DNA of 64,000 bases, from the NCBI GenBank assembly GCA_963681505.1, contig OY811974.1:1695128-1759127 (forward strand). The letters are read 5' to 3'. The stretch comes from Eunapius fragilis. Taxonomy: Eukaryota; Porifera; Demospongiae; Spongillida; Spongillidae. Of this stretch, positions 54,651-64,000 are shown piece after piece (positions within the stretch are counted from its first letter, which is position 1; the number at the start of each line of letters is the position of its first letter). Below the pieces are notes generated by a model. That model was not told the DNA's origin and did no database searches. It was given only the letters and a program-made list of their open reading frames with translations. The position numbers and the translations under genes were made by a program.

Positions 54651-54830
54651 CACTGTGCAAAAAACCTAGTATACGCTAGCGTATATTTTTGCGTATATTT
54701 CGCGTATACCATCAATATACCAAGGGTAGTGTATATTTCGAATATCCACCTGGTATATTTCAAGAATCCCTAGGTGACAATTATTCATTGTGCGTATTCT
54801 CGAAATATCACGTATACGCACACCGCAATG
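54651..54830 (+). repeat. CACTA-like terminal region, left
   Basis: Starts CACTGTGCAAAAAACCTAG and continues with several GCGTATATTTCG-type motifs, in both orientations. The same sequence occurs inverted at 61165-61321. Terminal CACTG plus clustered subterminal motifs is the usual arrangement of CACTA/EnSpm transposons. Confidence 0.7.
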
Positions 54831-54900
54831 AATTATGCAACGCATTCAAATCTAAATAACTTACATGTATAACTTTGATATGAATAATTTGAACCGCTGT

Positions 54901-54966
54901 ATGCCTCCTATGTGAATTCGAACGTAGAGCATTATGGACGTTTACCACTTGAACTATAAGCGTCGG
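54901..54966 (-). ncRNA. tRNA-like sequence with box A and box B resemblance
   Basis: On the minus strand TAGTTCAAGTGGTAAACG resembles a Pol III box A; about 17 bases after its end comes CGTTCGAATTC, resembling box B. The acceptor and T stems do not pair well, so this is at best a tRNA-derived (SINE-type) relic or a chance match. Confidence 0.25.
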
Positions 54967-55445
54967 TACGTATCTAAGATATTAATGATGCATGGCATGG
55001 CTTAACAAGTGGGTAAGATAAGTGAGGAGGACAGGAATGGGGGTGTGTATGCCAGGGTTATGTGTTATCGCATGCGTCACTGTTGACCAGTGGGTACTTT
55101 AGGCAACACTAGCTAAGTTAACGAATGCGTAATTGTATGCTGTATACCAGTGGGTCAATGTGTCTACAGGATGGTAGGAAGCATGGGAGGCCATGTTTGA
55201 CCGGGAGCAATCTTTGTAACCAGGTAGCCCAGCAGGGTGGTGAATTGGCCGCCCATGCAACCATATATTTGCAGCTCATCATTTATATCAGCCATTGTTT
55301 TAAAGTGTGTGAGGGAGCAGGAGAATGGTCAAGATCCCCAGTGAGAATGACCTAGAGTTGCAGAGGTTAGCTGATATGGTTCCTGACAAATAGGCCAACA
55401 GTATGATCACCACTGAAATAGCAGTGAAATACCAGTGACACCTTG

Positions 55446-55700
55446 TGGTCTTGGCACTTGCACTGTGTAAAAAGGGTTGTTATACTCGCCTGTATAACAT
55501 TGTTATACAAGTAGTTATACAGCATTTGTTATACACATTGCATATAATTGTGTATAACTGTGTATAATGGTAGTATGTACTAATTAAAAAACCGCAGTGT
55601 AAAAAGGGTTGTTATACTCGCCTGTATATCCGCCTGTATATCATTGTTATACAAGTAACTGTTTTACACATTGTGTATAACTGTATACATGTGATGCTAA
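55446..55700. repeat. Direct repeats with CACTGTGTAAAAAGG starts
   Basis: Two copies starting at about 55457 and 55590 share (A/G)CAGTGTAAAAAGGGTTG or CACTGTGTAAAAAGGGTTG, then TTATACTCGCCTGTATA and GTTATACAAGTA. They look like a second, related family of CACTG-ended sequence lying inside the 54651-61321 interval. Confidence 0.65.
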
Positions 55701-56195
55701 TTTTATACCGCATCATAGCGAGGGCGTAATTCGTTGTTAATTGAGCTATTGGCCATTAATAATGGGCCATTAAATTTAAATTTAAAAAGAAAGATGGCTA
55801 TACGTGTTCCGAAGTGTCAAATAAAGAAATCGCGGAAGGAAAGCGTATATCTGGTTGGTCGGAGTTCTGGCTAAAATGTATGTATACACATACTAGCTTA
55901 GTTTATGAATTACGCACATTTGAATTTGATTCGTCTACCGGTACTTGTATACAGTTTCAGTGATGATATGTGTGAAGCCAAAAAGCCCCAAGTTGTGTAG
56001 ACGTCGCGTTGGATGGAGTGACCACTGAAAGGTAAGCCAATGTAGTTTTGTAATATTTCTGGGTTGTACCATGTATATAAATAATTTATGGTTGTTATAC
56101 ATACTATTATAATCAATTTTTAAAAGTCACCTTTTGAAATGGGCTAATTGTAACTGTGGCAACCAGCTCAGTATACACGCCCAGGGTCAGGCTAC

Positions 56196-56370
56196 ATGCT
56201 GCATATGTGTGTGATTGTGTGTGTGTGTTGTGTGTGTGTGTGTATACATGTGTATGTAATAGTAACATGTATGATATGTGTGTGCATTTGGTACATGTGT
56301 GTGCGTGTGTGTTTGTTGTGTGCATGTATGCGCATACATGTGTATGTGAGCATGTATATGTGTACACGTT
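56196..56370. repeat. GT-rich compound microsatellite
   Basis: Interrupted GT/TGTA repeats; open frames through it are artefacts. Confidence 0.85.
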
Positions 56371-56555
56371 CAACGTGTGTATATTCACTGATTCAATGTT
56401 CCTGTTACATTGGTCATGATGTAATCTGTGCATCAAGCATGCAGGATCGGTGCTCTGGGTACATTGCATGTATATGTGTGTTCTGAGTTATTGGTGAGAC
56501 AAGCGTATGCCGTTTGACAGTCTGATGCACATGAACAATGGCCTCCTTGATAATA

Positions 56556-58020
56556 ATGTGCTCACCTCATGCTGTCATGTGCTCACCTCATGCTGTCATC
56601 ATGTGCTAACCTCATGCTGACATCATGTGCTCTCCTCATGCTGTCATCATGTGCTCACCTCATGCTGACATAATGTGCTCACCTCATGCTGTCATGTGCT
56701 CACCTCATGCTGTCATCATGTGCTAACCTCATGCTGTCATGTGCTAATCTCATGCTGTCATCATGTGCTCACCTCATGCTGTCATGTGCTCACCTCATGC
56801 TGTCGTCATGTGCTCACCTCATGCTGTCATGTGCTCACCTCATGCTGTCGTCATGTGCTCACCTCATGCTGTCATGTGCTCACCTCATGCTGACATCATG
56901 TGCTCACCTCATGCTGTCATCATGTGCTAACCTCATGCTGACATCATGTGCTCACCTCATGCTGACATCATGTGCTCACCTCATGCTGTCATCATGTGCT
57001 CACCTCATGCTGTCATGTGCTCACCTCATGTTGTCATCATGTGCTCACCTCATGCTGACATCATGTGCTCACCTCATGCTGTCATGTGCTCACCTCATAC
57101 TGTCATTATGTGCTAACCTCATGCTGTCATGTGCTCACCTCATACTGTCATCATGTGCTAACCTCATGCTGTCATGAGCTCACCTCATGCTGTCATCATG
57201 TGCTCACCTCATGCTGTCATGATCTCACCTCATACTGTCATCATGTGCTAACCTCATGCTGTCATGTGCTCACCTCGTACTGTCATCATGTGCTCACCTC
57301 ATGCTGTCATCATGTGCTAACCTCATGCTGCCATCATGTGCTCACCTCATGCTGACATGTGCTACCCTCATGTTGTCATCATGTGCTAACCTCATGCTGT
57401 CATGTGCTCACCTCATACTGTCATCATGTGCTAACCTCATGCTGTCATCATGTGCTAACCTCATGCTGTCATCATGTGCTCACCTCATGCTGTCATGTGC
57501 TCACCTCATGCTGTCATCATGTGCTCACCTCATGTTGTTATCATGTGCTCACCTCATGCTGACATGTGCTACCCTCATGTTGTCATCATGTGCTAACCTC
57601 ATGCTGTCATGTGCTCACCTCATACTGTCATCATGTGCTAACCTCATGCTGTCATCATGTGCTAACCTCATGCTGTCATCATGTGCTAACCTCATGCTGT
57701 CATCATGTGCTCACCTCATGCTGTCATGTGCTCACCTCATGTTGTTATCATGTGCTCACCTCATGCTGACATGTGCTACCCTCATGTTGTCATCATGTGC
57801 TAACCTCATGCTGTCATGTGCTCACCTCATGCTGTCATCATGTGCTAACCTCATGCTGTCATCATGTGCTCACCTCATGCTGTCATGTGCTCACCTCATG
57901 CTGTCATCATGTGCTCACCTCATGTTGTTATCATGTGCTAACCTCATGCTGTCATGTGCTCACCTCATACTGTCATGTGCTCACCTCATACTGTCATGTG
58001 TTCACCTCATACTGTCATCA
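56556..58020. repeat. 21/24-base minisatellite, 1.46 kb
   Basis: Two interleaved unit types, CACCTCATGCTGTCATGTGCT (21) and the same with an extra CAT (24). Both are multiples of three, so long plus frames (up to 257 codons, Met-Leu-Ser-Cys-Ala-His-rich) stay open. Blocks of about 207 bases repeat (57356, 57563, 57770), showing higher-order amplification. No gene context. Confidence 0.96.
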
Positions 58021-59173
58021 GGTGCCTGATGAAGATGGTTTGGTATTTAATGCTAGCATTCCTACTTACCCTAATCACCTAATAATGTCTACTAAACCAC
58101 ATCACATGATCTTAACACTCACCTTGCATGCACACACATGCGCACACACATACACACATACACACATACACACACATACACATACTTGAAGAAGTTGCCA
58201 AGGGGTAATACACTCACACAGTTGGTGGGATGGCTGCTTTGCCACACCCCATGATGAGGCTACCATGATGCATGTAGCCACAGTCTTGATAACTGGGGCA
58301 CTCCTGCCAAAGGGGAGGGTTGGTGGACTAACTGTGGGCTGTTAGCACTGAAGTTTGATTGCTTTGGTGTCACTCTGAAGTTTTTATAGTTCACTGTGTG
58401 ATGTTTAGTCAGTGCCAAATAGACCCAGGCAGCAATATGTTTTGGTGCCTAGCTGTGTAGGGCTTTCATTGTTCTGTGAACATTCTTACATGTAGTGGTT
58501 GTATTGAAGGACCTTTTGGGAGGATATTGGCATGTGTGCAGCTACATACATAGGGTACGCATGTGTGTGTATCTGTGTCTGCATGTCACTAGGAGAAGAA
58601 AGCACAATTCTGTCAAGATGTGTGTATGCATGTGTCTGCATTTTATACCAGTATGTGCATGCGCATCCACATATGTTTACAATTGTCTGTACGTGCTTAT
58701 ATCTGTGTGAGTAGGTGAAGATGCTAAGAATGTGGTTTGAAAGAGGCAAATGTGATTTTGGAGCATTCAGAATGAAAATGTTTAGCTAGAGGCTTGGCGC
58801 TTGGAGGTGGCACCAGTATTACTGCCATTTAGTAGCTGAGTGCACTAAGAATCTATCCTTCTCAATAGTCTTCATCCAAATTGTATGTATGGTATGTTTG
58901 CATGGTGTGATATCTTTAAATGATATATTTTCACCCTGATAGGATCAAGCCTTACATCAATTGAATGAAACTGAAAGATCTGATGTGAACTTACATTTGT
59001 TATGTACATATTGTGTACTATTCTATCTCCACTTGTGAGACTAGCTGGGTGTAACCGAACGTTTCCATACATGTACATGTCATGTTAATGTACATACATA
59101 GAAGTCTTACAAAGGGGTGTGGCCATGTATTACTATATAGCAATGACACAGTACACTTTTTCTATGTCTAATA
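58021..59173. other. Mostly unique sequence
   Basis: A CA-rich stretch lies at 58130-58186. No gene is supported; open frames of 60-90 codons are not family-like. Confidence 0.5.
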
Positions 59174-59906
59174 CGGTCATGTGATCAAATGGAATCAGGA
59201 TAGCGGCCAGACCTGGTGTGCATCAGATTGAATCTTTTTTATGAAATCAGGGTATCCTGATTCTATTTGATGCACATTGGTCTGGTCGCTACCATGTTTC
59301 TATTTGATGCTCACTAGGATCTGGTTGATACCACAATCCTATCAGCTGCACACCAGAGAATGGCCAATAGCTTTATTTGATGCACACCAGGTCTGGCCGC
59401 TAAAATGATTCTGTCTGATGCACACTGCTACCATGACCCTCACATTAGGAATTGCCACGTACTAGCATATCAAGTAATGCGAGCAGCAGTCCCTGGTGTG
59501 CATCATATAGAATCATGTTAGCAGCCAGACCTGGTGTGTATCAAATGGAATCATATTAACTCGTCTGCATCAAGTAAAGACACGCTAGTGGCCAGTCGCT
59601 GTTGTACATCTGGTAGGTTTGTGATATCGATCAGACCCTGGTGTGCATCAAATAGAATCATGTTAGCAAACTGACCCAGTTTGCATCAAATTGAATCATT
59701 AAATTCTAGTAGTGGCCAATCCCTGGTGTGCATCTAATAGAATCTTGGTAGCGACCAGACCTGGTGGGCTTCAAATAGAATCAGGATAGCGGCCAGACTT
59801 GGGTTTGCTTATTTGCATCAAATAAAGTGGCAGTCCCTGGTGTGCATCTAATAGAGTCATGTTCGTAGGTGTGCATCAAATAGAATCATGTTAGTGGCCA
59901 GACCAG
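59174..59906. repeat. Dispersed 35-45 base repeats in both orientations
   Basis: More than fifteen degenerate copies of CCAGACCTGGTGTGCATCAA followed by ATAGAATCATGTTAGCGG. Copies near 59265-59420 are inverted relative to those at 59180-59225 and after 59490, giving a local inverted structure. Confidence 0.85.
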
Positions 59907-61164
59907 GTATTGTAATACAGTCTTGTGTACATCAAATAAGTCATTTCTAAGTTGCTTTTGAAACCCCACTCTGAGCAGAACAAATACAGTGTGTACGAGG
60001 CTTCTTGTCAAATGAATGTAACGCGCATGCGTAGACTCTTCAAAGCCGCATGCATATATGGCGTCATCGTCGGGAAATCTACTGCAACTATAACCGTACG
60101 TTCCTATCATCCAGAAGAAATATCTTAGGTGGGTCTTCAAGTAAATTGAGGGACTAGTGGCTAATTCCCAAGTCTCTCCTCTAACAGGTCCCCGAGAAAC
60201 GATGAAGTCATGTCGTCACAGCAGAACCTACATGTATATCGATACTAGTACGATGATGACGAAGAAGACCGCGCCAAACCCTAGGTCCTAGGCAGCATGG
60301 CGATGCTGTTTGCACGGTCCGTTACACTACTGCAGGAGGTTGCGAAACTACAGATCCAAAACTGTCTCAAAGCGATGCTGTAAGACCAACTCGAGGGAAA
60401 AGGACATCACTTTCTGTACAGGTACAGTAACGTTATATCGGCTTTTTTTTTCCTACTGAGGAGAATCCAGCTGAAGTCTCGAAGCGTAAGCAGTGATCAT
60501 CACCTTTTTTTTTTCTCGATCAAATTTAGAGACGTCATAAAAACTAGCAAAGGCAGAGCGGGTAAGAGATTGCGTTTTCATTAACACTTGCTGTCTATCA
60601 GTGTCTGTTGTCAGAATTGACAAATTATACGAAGAGCGGAGATAGAGAAGTAGCGGATTGCTTTGGAGTATAAGGTAATGGCTTCGTTTGTTTTAACCCT
60701 GTATATTCCCTGCAGCTAGACAAGGAAACTTCAGATTCAGCTGAGCTTGTCAAGCAATCCCGCCGTCAGTGTAGGCCTCTGTTTGCATTTGTATCGTATG
60801 GATGCTCTATTTTGCTGTAGCTATATGGACTATGGTGACAGTACAGGGAAGCAGTTTGAAGCCTACGCTCAACTACTGCCGCGCGTTTCGTTAGAAGAGG
60901 TTGCAATGGATTTCTGAGCAACTCGTGGCAACGGCGGGTTGGAGGGCCACTACTGGAGTATCTCCTTCCTGGATGGCTGGAGAGCTTGAACGTTGTCTAT
61001 TGATTGTATTGCTTTATTTAATATTGATAATAATTTTAATACTAATCAAGCCAGTATACAACGAACATAATCGGGTAGCGTACCCAATACAGTATACGGT
61101 CAACGTAGGTACAGTGTAGTATCCGGAGACATTAATTAGAGAATCCTCCATAAGCGCACGTGAT
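59907..61164. other. No gene supported
   Basis: GC content is higher around 60180-60420 and 60840-60990, but no exon with family similarity was found on either strand. Confidence 0.45.
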
Positions 61165-61321
61165 ACATTTGAGGATACTCGAAATATACGCAGTGCGAAA
61201 TTGGTTCTATACGCAAAATATACCAGTGGGATATTTCGCGTATACGCACGCGTATATTCATGCGTATACTCGAAATATACGCAAAATATACAATAGCGTA
61301 TATCCTATTTTTTGCACAGTG
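61165..61321 (-). repeat. CACTA-like terminal region, right (inverted)
   Basis: Ends in 'ttttttgcacagtg', the inverse of the left terminus at 54651. The subterminal motifs CGAAATATACGC and GCGTATA occur at least six times. TGG lies directly outside both termini (54648-54650 and 61322-61324), compatible with a three-base target-site duplication. Confidence 0.7.
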
Positions 61322-61576
61322 TGGAAAGCCTACCGCGGTCATATTATAAAATTTTCAGTGGACCTTATAAGGGCGGAAACTTTAGTAGAGCACGGTTTAT
61401 CTCCCCCACTCCAAAAAAACACCCACCGTATTAGCGAGCTAATAGCATGCTTCCAGTATAACAGTAGTGCCTGTCTTTCAAGTTGTTCAGTGCGTGAAGT
61501 TCAGTAGAAACAAACACTCAATAGCCCAGACTAAAAGACTAAACACCTTTTGCCAAAAAGGCTTCGTTCTCTGAAC

Positions 61577-61607
61577 CATAGATAGTATACTTACTATACT
61601 ATCTATG
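61577..61607. repeat. Perfect short palindrome
   Basis: Arms of 13 bases (CATAGATAGTATA and its inverse) around a five-base loop. Confidence 0.9.
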
Positions 61608-61704
61608 TCTGAACAGGTGCTAAGGACGTAATTAGCCCCGTTGCTATGAAAAAATTTTCGTTAGGGGGCGTAGGGCTTTTTGCCCACTTTTCAATGGATT
61701 GAAA

Positions 61705-61751
61705 CATAGATTGAAGACCTTACGGAACTTCCGTAAGGTCTTCAATCTATG
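61705..61751. repeat. Perfect 47-base palindrome
   Basis: Arms of 22 bases starting CATAGATTGAAGACCTTACG around a three-base loop. The first 13 bases equal the terminus of the 1.2 kb element at 11027-12230, so this may be a minimal foldback relic of the same family. Confidence 0.9.
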
Positions 61752-62038
61752 GTCAGATGGATCTGTGGAACAATATCCACGGCGTCGACAATCTACGCTC
61801 ACTTACCGTCCAGCGAAGCGATTGCATACACTCGAAAGCGTCAAGCTAATAAGCAACCCTGCTTAGATACCAAGGGGAGCCACAGAAAGCGACGGATGTA
61901 ATTCCTCAGTACGGATGGATGACATACATGTAGGCATATAGGTGACCAAAACAGCAGCACTGCATGATTCGTCAAATCACAGTGAGTAGGCCTAGGCAAT
62001 TGCGTGGTCTCCTCGTCTCGAGTCTGATTAATTGGGGC

Positions 62039-62271
62039 TAAAGCCTAGTTCACAAATTGACGCAAGACCCCGCGACGCGACGCGATGCGACGTCGGAGGA
62101 ATAGAAAAAATTTCTATTCCTGCGACGTCGCAGCGATAAACCACACCTAAACCACGTCACGCCCTATACTGGTACGTTATTAAAAAGTGACGGCCGAGCC
62201 CAGTGCAGAACTTTTTTTCATTCATCGCGACGCATCGCGGGCTCTTGCGTCATATTGTGAACCAGGCTTAA
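62039..62271. mobile_element. MITE with about 50-base inverted ends
   Basis: Left AGCCTAGTTCACAAATTGAC, then GCAAGACCCCGCGACGCG; right is the inverse of AGCCTGGTTCACAATATGAC then GCAAGAGCCCGCGATGCG. A second palindrome (GCGACGTCG ... CGACGTCGC) lies in the left half. No coding content. Confidence 0.88.
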
Positions 62272-62335
62272 GCTCCACTAAGCTGTAACACATATCGTAT
62301 GCCAATTGGTAACGCTTCCTAGATCCCCCGTCGCC

Positions 62336-62357
62336 CCCCCCCCCCCCCCCCCCCCCC
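62336..62357. repeat. Poly-C tract
   Basis: C22 run between the MITE and the retrotransposon scrap. Confidence 0.93.
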
Positions 62358-62396
62358 ATGCACCCGGGATTCTACATGGTACTATAAATAGTAGGT

Positions 62397-62505
62397 ATGC
62401 GAGATGCATTTGTTGATTTCTGTCACCAGGCACATCTTGGTGTTCAGGTTGAAGTTGGTAGCACCCTGACACCTGATGGGTCTCGATCCCGTCATTGGTT
62501 TGTGA
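62397..62505 (+). pseudogene. Scrap of a retrotransposon endonuclease region
   Basis: A plus frame reads RDAFVDFCHQAHLGVQVEVG, then LTPDGSRSRHW. This is the kind of sequence I associate with the C-terminal endonuclease part of RT/RLE elements of invertebrates ('HLGV.VE.G..LT.D.SRSR'). The expected RPAD motif after SRSR is lost. It is not part of the 50155 element, whose corresponding region differs. Confidence 0.4.
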
Positions 62506-63378
62506 TTGGATTACTGGCAGGTTTGCTGCCTTTGATTTCACTGTGTCATCCCCCCCCTCTCTGTTGCCTCACTGAATCATTCTTCAGAAGCCTACATGTG
62601 AGTAAGATGAATTGGCTGAATCTTCGCTTGCCAGGAACCACTGGCTTGAAAGGGAAGACCTAGAAGGACCTCCTTTGATAAATAGCTCATGGTTGCAGGA
62701 GATTCGCTCCATGTTTTATTGTACACAGGTTACTTGGCTGTTGCCACCATCATTTTGTGCCACAAAACATTCAAGAACACAAAGAGCTGAAATGCAAAAA
62801 AATGTCCTTTTTGGGGTGGAAGGGTAATACTGGCATTTATAATGGGTATTGGTTTTATCCTACACTTGCTGCAGAGGCTCCAGCGCACACTGTAGGTGTA
62901 GTTATCAAGGCCAATCTTGATGTCATCTTAAGTAATATTATTAAATATGGGCTGTCAATAAATAATGAACCATTTAAGATAAATTCATTGATACATGTAC
63001 ATGTACATACCAAGTACGGTGGCCCTGGAGGTCTCGCGGTGGTACAATGCGGTTTTGCTGTCTACATCGTACAACCCCCGGAAATGCTGACTTACATATG
63101 CCACTTTACGTTCGAAATGTCCCACTTTGCGGTCGTGCAATGACCCACTACAACATTACGTCACTTACGTCATTTGTTTAGGAACCTTTACGGATCACGT
63201 TATACCGGACTGACCGCTGGGTTATTTGTATTTGTACGGCAGCGGCGGCGGAAGGTATTTTTAATGGGAGGGGCGGGGGGGGGGGCTATGAATATATAAT
63301 GAGTGGGCGTGGTAAATAGCTGTTTCACAGCGCAAATAAACTTAGGCTCTACTCACTACTGCAACGGTAATACTGACA
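62506..63378. other. No gene supported
   Basis: Frames at 62612-63143 have a plausible composition in places, but no splice structure or family is recognised. A G-rich run lies at about 63270-63286. Confidence 0.45.
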
Positions 63379-63531
63379 GTTCAGGGGCAGATACAGGATT
63401 ATCCAACAAGGGGGGGGGGGGGGGGGGGGGGGGGGGGTGCTGCTTAGCCTGCAGAAGAGGGTGAGGTACCTTATATGAAATGGGGGGGGGGTTGCAACCC
63501 CCAAACCCCACCCCCCTGTATCCGCCCATGC
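63379..63531. mobile_element. hAT-like MITE containing poly-G
   Basis: Left end CAGGGGCAGATACAGG, right end the inverse of CATGGGCGGATACAGG, 153 bases apart. Inside are poly-G tracts at about 63411-63437 and 63482-63491. It belongs to the same end family as 26805-26989. Confidence 0.6.
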
Positions 63532-63887
63532 CGTTAGTCCAAAATTTGTTCATCGTGTTTTTTTACCTTGTACTAAACAGTTAGCGAAGGCTTTCAAGTG
63601 AAGTTGGTTGAATGAAACATATCTAGAAATGGCCCACATAGGCGGTCATCTTGCTTTTTTTTTTTCAAATTGAATTTTAAACAAGTCTATCATGTACTAT
63701 AAATCAGTCCGATTATCATATATGTACTTCGAAAAATAATGCCATTAACCATTCCGTAACTAAATTCAAGACAAAATCTTAATTTCTACCGCGCATAATT
63801 AATAAAAACATTCTTATGAGAAAGTTGGTGGCATATAGGATTGGAATAAGAAGGCAATATTGGTGTAAAAAGGAAGGAAACAAGGGT

Positions 63888-64000
63888 CTAATAAGAAGGG
63901 GAAATGTATAATAGTCCTATATTTCGCCCATTTGTAGGACACATTATGTATGTGTGCGAAATATAGGACTATATGATGATACATTTCCCCTTCTTATTAG
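63888..64000. mobile_element. Foldback element ending at the window edge
   Basis: Inverted arms of about 40-45 bases (CTAATAAGAAGGGGAAATGT and, further in, TAGTCCTATATTTCGC) around a spacer of about 28 bases. The right arm has a four- to five-base insertion. The palindrome ends exactly at 64000, so its outer boundary is not visible. Confidence 0.85.

Noticed and set aside
57256..58029. A 257-residue Met/Leu/Ser/Cys/Ala-rich protein
   Set aside because: Produced by 21- and 24-base units; other frames over the same array are also open for long stretches.

Overview
The window is nuclear DNA of an animal with intron-rich genes. Conserved metazoan proteins (COP9 signalosome subunit 4, proteasome subunit beta-4, selenium-binding protein 1 / methanethiol oxidase, an NHL-repeat protein) are cut into 40-205 base exons with GT-AG introns. 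Between them lie dense CA/GT microsatellites, long poly-G/C tracts, minisatellites, foldback elements and a decayed non-LTR retrotransposon. No single feature fixes the species. The gene set, the style of retrotransposon and the two unnamed cysteine-containing paralogues suggest an early-branching marine invertebrate, perhaps a sponge; this is an inference with modest confidence.

Layout. 1-8779: COPS4 on the minus strand, eight exons recovered, 3' end beyond the left edge. 9079-15230: PSMB4 on the minus strand, complete, seven exons; its stop codon is only 299 bases from the COPS4 start. 16287-21073: a small four-exon plus-strand gene (82 residues), facing away from PSMB4, with a DASH/Dad2-like look. 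22195-25190: the first member (here 'paralogue A') of an unnamed two-exon family, minus strand. 25422-27334: a mariner-like MITE and a larger inverted-repeat element with another element nested in it. 28178-29738: a two-exon NHL beta-propeller gene, minus strand. 31553-31909: two adjacent foldback elements. 33384-40440: SELENBP1, ten exons recovered, plus strand. 41570-46000: G-rich and other minisatellites and decayed sequence. 46591-48395: 'paralogue B' of the unnamed family, minus strand. 50155-52364: 5'-truncated, frameshifted retrotransposon with reverse transcriptase and restriction-like endonuclease. 53096-53709: second copy of the MITE. 54651-61321: a 6.7 kb interval bounded by inverted CACTA-like ends and filled with repeats. 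61577-64000: further foldbacks, a retrotransposon scrap and repeats.

Exon coordinates were worked out by hand: splice sites were placed so that donor and acceptor phases match and the joined reading frame follows the known protein family. For COPS4, PSMB4, SELENBP1 and the NHL gene every junction is phase-consistent. The most unusual structural signal is that tandem arrays repeatedly begin at, or within a few tens of bases of, 5' splice sites, in several cases with the donor sequence itself inside the repeated unit. Many otherwise unrelated minisatellites here share a period of about 31 bases. The best candidate for undescribed biology at protein level is the paralogue pair A/B, which shares a roughly 160-residue core ending in an invariant C-x17-H-x2-C-x2-C arrangement.
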